64,000 nucleotides of DNA from Fasciolopsis buskii (taxonomy: Eukaryota; Platyhelminthes; Trematoda; Plagiorchiida; Fasciolidae): assembly GCA_008360955.1 (NCBI GenBank), contig LUCM01004824.1:94946-158945 (forward strand). The letters are read 5' to 3'. Shown piece by piece: positions 59,801 to 64,000 of this stretch. The notes beneath the pieces are model-generated. The model saw only the letters and a list, made by a program, of their open reading frames with translations. It ran no database searches and was not told the DNA's origin. The position numbers and the translations under genes were made by a program. Within the stretch, counting starts at the first letter, position 1. Every line of letters starts with the position of its first letter.

Positions 59801-62240
59801 GTGCGCACAAAAATTGGTGAAGCCTTTCCCCGTTGTCTGTTTGCTGAACAGGCAAGACGTAGCGCCCACCCAAACAAGCTTCCGATGCACTCAGTTTTCC
59901 AACTTGTGCATCAAAATCACCTGCTACCACTACAGTGCCAGAGCCTTTGCTCTTGCAAACAAAAGTGACTAATGCGTCATAAAACTTATCTTGTTTCGTC
60001 TCAGCGCTGCAATCCATTGGGGCGTATGCCGAGATGATAAATAAGCTGTGCTTAACACAGGTGTCCTACCGAACGCCGACCGATCCTTGCAGTCGTACGG
60101 CGCACAAACAACCGGGATCCAGTTTAAGAGGGCCATTTCAGCCTTCTCACTCAAGACTATTTTTAGGCCGCGTTCATCTACAGCTCGAGTTGTTTCGTCC
60201 AGGGAAAATCTTGACAAGACATAAGGCGTAGTTAGTTGAATTACTCTACTCGAATCCTGAATTTATGTTCTACTGACACCAATCGAAAGAAGGTAGTAGT
60301 ATTGTGAGCGTTAAACACGCCTACCGGAAAGCCTGCATAAGAGTTAGCACGTTGAAGGAGCCGAGATTCAGCGGCTGACGAGGCTTGAAAAAATGTGAGC
60401 TAGCAGACTGGGAGTAACTTACGACATTACTTGGCAATAAACTGTTGCGAGTAAACGACACGTTATCATTGGGGACATTATGGCTAAGTAGAGCGAGCAA
60501 AGAGATTTGGTTTGAGACAGAAGAGATAGACCGAATAAAAGAGAAATTGGATCTATTATTATACAAACCTTGTACTATCATTCGATCATGGATAAAAGCA
60601 AAACATCTGACCACAACAGAGACTAATTATACAACAATCTAATTTCCTTATCACCAAGGTTAAAAACCAACATAGTCACCATGACCGAAATCGCCTGCAT
60701 GTGTAAAAAACACTTACTGACATTTGTACTATTTTGCTTGGATCGATTAGATTTTGAACCGGTCTGTCCAGCGACCCCCATGCCCTGTGTTCCGTTGTCA
60801 CACGCATCCGCTTCATCGTCCGTCGAGTCACGTCCCATTCGAAATTTTCCCCGGCTCACATCGTAATGAAAACCACGATAGTAGTGTTTCAGATATTCGT
60901 CCTTCTGTTTGTCATCCTTACGCTTTCGGGATTTATACAACTACGGAGAAAGTAATACAGTTAGGGCTCGCGTTAGCGTGCATGAGCAAGCAAAATGGTC
61001 CTGGGGAAAGAGAAATTAAACAGAAATAAACTGTCATCTTTTCTCTAGTTTGACGAAGAACTTGCATCGGAAACGGGTCTTAAAATACAGATATTGCGTT
61101 ATAAAGATTTTCGAGAGTCGGATATCAAACTGTTAGGTCTTTTGTTTGACTGACTGCCCTTCGGAATTCACTCTCAACGCACAAACCTCAAGTCATCAGG
61201 TCAATCACCAATGATGACCTACCGTGAGAGTGAAGCTCAAGTCTGATGATTCCGGAGTGTTAGGTTGACCGGATGACCTGGGTTTTTGCGTTGAGAGTGA
61301 ATCCGGAAGGGGGGTCAGTCACGCAAATCTATCATTAGTCCCACACACTAATCGCAAGTAACTGTCACATGTAAATGTTACGTTCTTGTTCGCACGACAA
61401 TTGACCATTCAATAGAAGTCGAAGCAATAAGATTCCACTTATCATTCGAAGCTTGAACAGGTCGTCGATGAACAGCTACTTCATCTCCGGTCGCACTTAT
61501 CAGAACCAAAGACCCAGATCTTGATATCCACATCCTAACTGATAGCCTCTTCTAGGTTGACCCTGCGTAAGCGCTACCCCTTTTACCGGGAGCTTGTCGC
61601 AGTACACGAAAAGCACAATTCCAGTAGCCGCAAATGTGCACTGTATTGTCACAGACAGCCCAAAACTGGGATCTCAGGCTCATAGTACTGATGATCCACA
61701 ATTCTGGGTTTGTCACCAGCTGAGCGATAAATGACAGAGATCCAATAGCAACTGCGGTAAATGTCATAAGATTCGAACGGGACTAAGAAATAATCCAATT
61801 AGAAAAGAAAAGGGCTAAAGGCTTACTTTTGATAGAGTATAGAACAAGTAAATTACAATCCCAACACCGTACAGTGGCAGCACAAGTGACAAAATACCTC
61901 CACGTTTTCCGACTGCCGTGGATTCCGCATCACCTCGGATAGAAGGCCGAGGTCTATCTGGGAGCTAGAAATGTTTTAACAAAACTCGGCTGGAACAGAA
62001 AATTGGAATACTCACATTGGGACCGAATCGATGTGTAAAAGTATGTTCTGTATGAATGAATGAAAGCAATGTAAAAATATCGATACTATACACGTTACCT
62101 TCTTGCACCGGTCCTGTTTTGACAAGTCCCAACGAACGTAATAACATGGGGTGGAATATTTTTGGATACAGGATGGAAAAACATCCTATCATCACACCAC
62201 AAACAATGTACGTTTGTAAGCGAATTGAAGATTCTGACAT
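53805..62240 (-). CDS. ric-3: RIC-3 homologue, nicotinic receptor chaperone (six exons)
   Basis: Exons: 62240-62099 (ATG start), 62047-62016, 61964-61827, 60940-60718, 56964-56833 and 54139-53846. Every intron has GT-AG ends and all phases fit, giving 320 residues. The last exon may instead read on to a stop at 53805, giving 333 residues (human RIC-3 is about 370). Residues 10-29 form a first membrane segment (IVCGVMIGCFSILYPKIF). Residues 59-80 are Pro/Gly-rich. Residues 81-100 (GILSLVLPLYGVGIVIYLFY) match the conserved RIC-3 second membrane segment, flanked by basic KRG and KSRKRK. Residues 205-255 are predicted coiled coil (RDLEELLYRMENQ, ELSSLRLRLEQTERQMMRLL). The C-terminal part is acidic. 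RIC-3 proteins sit in the ER and assist assembly of nicotinic acetylcholine receptors. Intron 4 holds a LINE, intron 3 a TIR element. The 3' end is the least certain part. Confidence 0.85.
54145..56830. other. RIC-3 intron 5, no other gene seen
   Basis: About 2.7 kb between exons 5 and 6. Frames such as 54338-54565 and 54798-55058 have no domain. Confidence 0.6.
57278..60360 (-). mobile_element. Near-full-length LINE in RIC-3 intron 4 (minus strand)
   Basis: The longest LINE here, same strand as its host gene. 60360-60310 gives the protein's start region (PLNLGSFNVLTLMQ), then part of EN is deleted. 60190-59740 is the remaining endonuclease (EKAEMALLNWIPV, then TVVVAGDFDAQVGKLSA). 58990-58620 is RT fingers and palm (RKAVGPDDLPPILFKLGG, IVPIFKKSTWSDCSNHRG, CEQQVGFRPGRGCIDQIF). 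About 58600-58440 has motif A (FKGAFDSVDRPALLSAF), and motif C at 58278-58264 reads YAND instead of YADD. 58180-57670 is the thumb and C-terminal region (LKRLHWLGHVLRMSNIRLP). The 3' untranslated part ends at 57278 in CAATGATGAT. It has several frameshifts, a missing EN segment and a changed catalytic Asp, so it is dead. It is nonetheless the least decayed copy, and its 3' end is over 99% identical to the copy at 63463. Confidence 0.9.
61141..61330. mobile_element. MITE-like element with about 55-bp terminal inverted repeats
   Basis: The left end (61149-61205: GACTGACTGCCCTTCGGAAT, then TCACTCTCAACGCAC) pairs with the reverse complement of the right end (61266-61322: GACTGACCCCCCTTCCGGAT, then TCACTCTCAACGCAA). 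The pairing continues through a GTCATCxGGTCAA box. About 60 bases lie inside, with no coding capacity. The layout suits a small non-autonomous DNA transposon. Target duplications are not clear: TTTGTTT on the left against ACGCAAA on the right looks more like further TIR. It lies in RIC-3 intron 3. Confidence 0.75.
61587..61778 (-). CDS. Candidate exon of a claudin-like membrane protein inside RIC-3 intron 3
   Basis: The acceptor TTATTTCTTAG and donor GTAAAAG (from 61586) bound an open minus-strand segment containing ATG at 61767. It encodes one hydrophobic stretch (TFTAVAIGSLSFIAQLVTNP) followed by LWIISTMSLRSQFWAVCDN and TVHICGYW. First membrane segment, then W-x-x-S, then FW-x-x-C with a second C is the pattern of the claudin/PMP22 first extracellular loop. 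Its out-phase (1) does not fit RIC-3 exon 4 (phase 0), so it is unlikely to be a RIC-3 exon. Partner exons were not found. It could be a nested gene fragment, a pseudogene piece or chance. Confidence 0.3.
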
Positions 62241-62249
62241 GGTAACAAA

Positions 62250-62780
62250 CTGCGGTTCGAGCGCAGACTGAGAGCCCAACCAGTTCTGAAAGACTAAACC
62301 TGAAAGTGAAACGGAAAACCACGTTATTTTTATTACGTGCCTGAAGCATCGGCGTAATGAGAAGGATGTCCAAGATCTCTTCGATTTACTTCACTAATTG
62401 GGGAACTAGCAACCATGACCCTAAAACTCGAAAGGGCGTAAAAATACATAAGGTCACAATAAGCTTGCCTGTAGGCGCGAACTGTCTCCTAAACGAAAGT
62501 GGTCAGTGGGTCTGGGATTTGAACTTCTGGCAGACTCAGTTCAACTCACCAAAAGCATTTCAAGATTTTATCACAATTTTTGTTTTATACATTCGCAACA
62601 TGCAATGCGTGATGAAAGCAAGAGAAGATATGGAAGTTAAACATCATATAGATGAAGATTTTCAAACACAAGTGTGCCAACTAGAGTGATACTAAGCTTT
62701 GCTAGGGAAAAATAGGCAGCTGTTCAACCGAAAAGTTCGTGTTTAGCTGCGACGTCTCATTAAAAAAACAGTACTGGTGG
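62250..62780. other. 5' flank of the RIC-3 gene
   Basis: A possible acceptor on the minus strand (TTTAGTCTTTCAG, about 62287) suggests that the start-codon exon is preceded by an untranslated exon further upstream. A 110-codon plus-strand frame at 62357-62689 has no domain. No promoter motif that I can defend. Confidence 0.4.
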
Positions 62781-62819
62781 TAGCGCAGGATAGACGTAAC
62801 CCTCATGCACATTGCACTG

Positions 62820-63460
62820 ATGAGGATGGAAATTATGCTTTTACTTGTGCTGGGTTAAAGTCCCATTGCTTTGTGGGTTCGACTTTTAAGCCAAAGGCTT
62901 CGGTTGGGATTCCCAAAGAAAATCCTTTCTTCGATGTGAGCGGTTGCGAAGTATCCATCGCCCGAATATCTCCAGCATCCTTTCTAAAGGGGACCTTTCT
63001 AATTTCCGTTCTCCCGATATAGAGACCTTGCAATATACCACAAAGAATCGCGGCTCGATAACCAGTTGATGGCAGCATTGGTGGAAGAAGAAATAATCCA
63101 TACGAATTACTTGAGCCCAAACGTTCACTTCAGCTGGCAGTCTTTAATATCTGAACGGTCAACAAGATAGGAAACGTTTATCTAGCTAGGACTCCCGGAA
63201 CTTTTGAAATAGATGTATCCTGTGTCCTCGAAAGGCGGATACAAGATCCCAATTATGCGGCCACTCTCCGTGGCCTAGATACAAACGCATTCCCGCCTTA
63301 CTCTACATGTATAAGGTGGTCCGGTTTCGAGAGCTCGTGGCAAGCCTGGCGTTGGGGTAACTCTGAGCGTACTAGCCGACCGCGGACTGTAGATTGCACC
63401 CTAGTCAACAGTCATTATTGTGCAGTTCCGTTCTATATGCGTCAATAGCAGTCGGTTGAA
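62820..63460 (+). mobile_element. LINE 5' part (plus strand), cut by a younger LINE
   Basis: 62880-63085 is homologous to the 5' region of LINE copy B at 25420-25645, sharing GACTTTTAA, TTCCCAAAGAAAA and TTTCTAATTTCCGTTC-type boxes. 63135-63290 then gives an EN start (LARTPGTFEIDVSCVLERRI, then QDPNYAATLRGLDTNAFPP). Homology stops near 63440-63460, exactly where the 3' end of another LINE in the opposite orientation begins, consistent with a nested insertion. Confidence 0.65.
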
Positions 63461-63462
63461 GC

Positions 63463-64000
63463 ATCATCATCGTCGTTCAGCGTTAAACAGCAAGGCAAGC
63501 CTCACTGACCACTGCCTTTCCCCCAAAGTTACACCTTTCTATAAAAGAGTGAATATCCAGAGGGAACAGGGAGTGAACCTACACAGGCGGGAAGACATAA
63601 GACGCTGCTGCAGCCAACATATGGAACAGTCTAACTGTACAAACGCACTCTTTCAATCATTCTAATTAGACAGAAAATAACAACATGATCGCCATGTACA
63701 CGGTTCATTGCCATATTCTTCAATGTCCCCAACCAACAAGATGAGAGACACCTACTTCACCTAAGTTCCCTGTACATCTTCTCATCCCGCGTTGCCACGT
63801 CATCTGTTGACATTCAGGTGGCTTCTTCCATTCAGTGGGAGGAACACAAAATAGGGCACGTTATGGTAGACGAATGTTCGACATACGTAACACGTGACCT
63901 AACCAGTGCAGTCTCTTAAGGTTCATACGCTGAAACAAGGTATTCTGAGAACCAAAACCTAGTATTAGATTCCTGACCTCTACATCACTCACTCGGTTAC
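63463..64000 (-). mobile_element. LINE 3' end, young copy running off the window (minus strand)
   Basis: Matches 57278-57815 at a constant offset of 6185. I saw only two differences (C/T near 63471, T/G near 63652). It contains the 3' untranslated part and, from about 63860, the end of the coding region in reverse. The rest of the element lies beyond the right edge of the window. The near identity implies recent copying. Confidence 0.9.

Noticed and set aside
1..64000. CRISPR arrays, operons, Shine-Dalgarno sites, prophage
   Set aside because: The sequence is eukaryotic in structure (introns, LINEs, SINE-like repeats); no short regularly spaced repeats and no gene clusters were seen.

Overview
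The window looks like nuclear DNA of a digenean fluke (parasitic flatworm). Almost all reading frames are short and broken, genes are split by introns of several kilobases, and most of the recognisable coding matter is decayed retroelement. The commonest family is a LINE with an endonuclease (EN), a reverse transcriptase (RT) and a tail ending in GAT triplets, of the kind common in liver and lung flukes. I cannot name the species; a fasciolid- or opisthorchiid-like fluke is my inference.

Layout. 0-5.4 kb: a 45-base direct repeat pair, a possible minus-strand exon (1424-1867), a serine/threonine-rich plus-strand terminal exon (3263-3817) and microsatellites. 5.4-8.3 kb: a decayed minus-strand LINE whose middle is a perfect inverted copy of part of a second LINE at 25.4-28.4 kb. 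8.7-9.4 kb: a palindromic element with hammerhead-like hairpins, then a tRNA-like SINE. 11.1-12.3 kb: a LINE endonuclease relic. 14.1-15.1 kb: a Penelope-like RT relic. 17.5-17.95 kb: three related hairpin repeats between TA runs. 22.1 kb: a well-defined exon that may belong to a TRP channel. 28.7-32.3 kb: a minus-strand LINE with its 3' part doubled around a single N, probably an assembly error. 34.8-35.7 kb: another palindromic element and a LINE tail. 38.8-42.5 kb: a SINE, a repeat, LINE and Gypsy relics and a second SINE. 44.2-44.8 kb: a LINE RT fragment. 47.9-49.8 kb: a 437-base inverted duplication that cuts through an exon. 50.4-50.7 kb: a membrane-protein first exon. 53.8-62.2 kb: the one gene I can assemble, a RIC-3 homologue on the minus strand. 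62.8-64 kb: a LINE 5' part abutting the 3' end of a younger LINE that runs off the window.

The RIC-3 homologue has six exons whose splice phases join exactly. They give two membrane segments, the second matching the RIC-3 signature, and a coiled coil. RIC-3 proteins are ER chaperones for nicotinic acetylcholine receptors. A 3-kb LINE sits in intron 4, and intron 3 holds a TIR element and a claudin-like exon candidate.

The most unusual material is the set of palindromic elements with hammerhead-like hairpins at 8.8, 27.5 and 35.0 kb, and the sharp-edged blocks of identity that point either to gene conversion or to assembly error.
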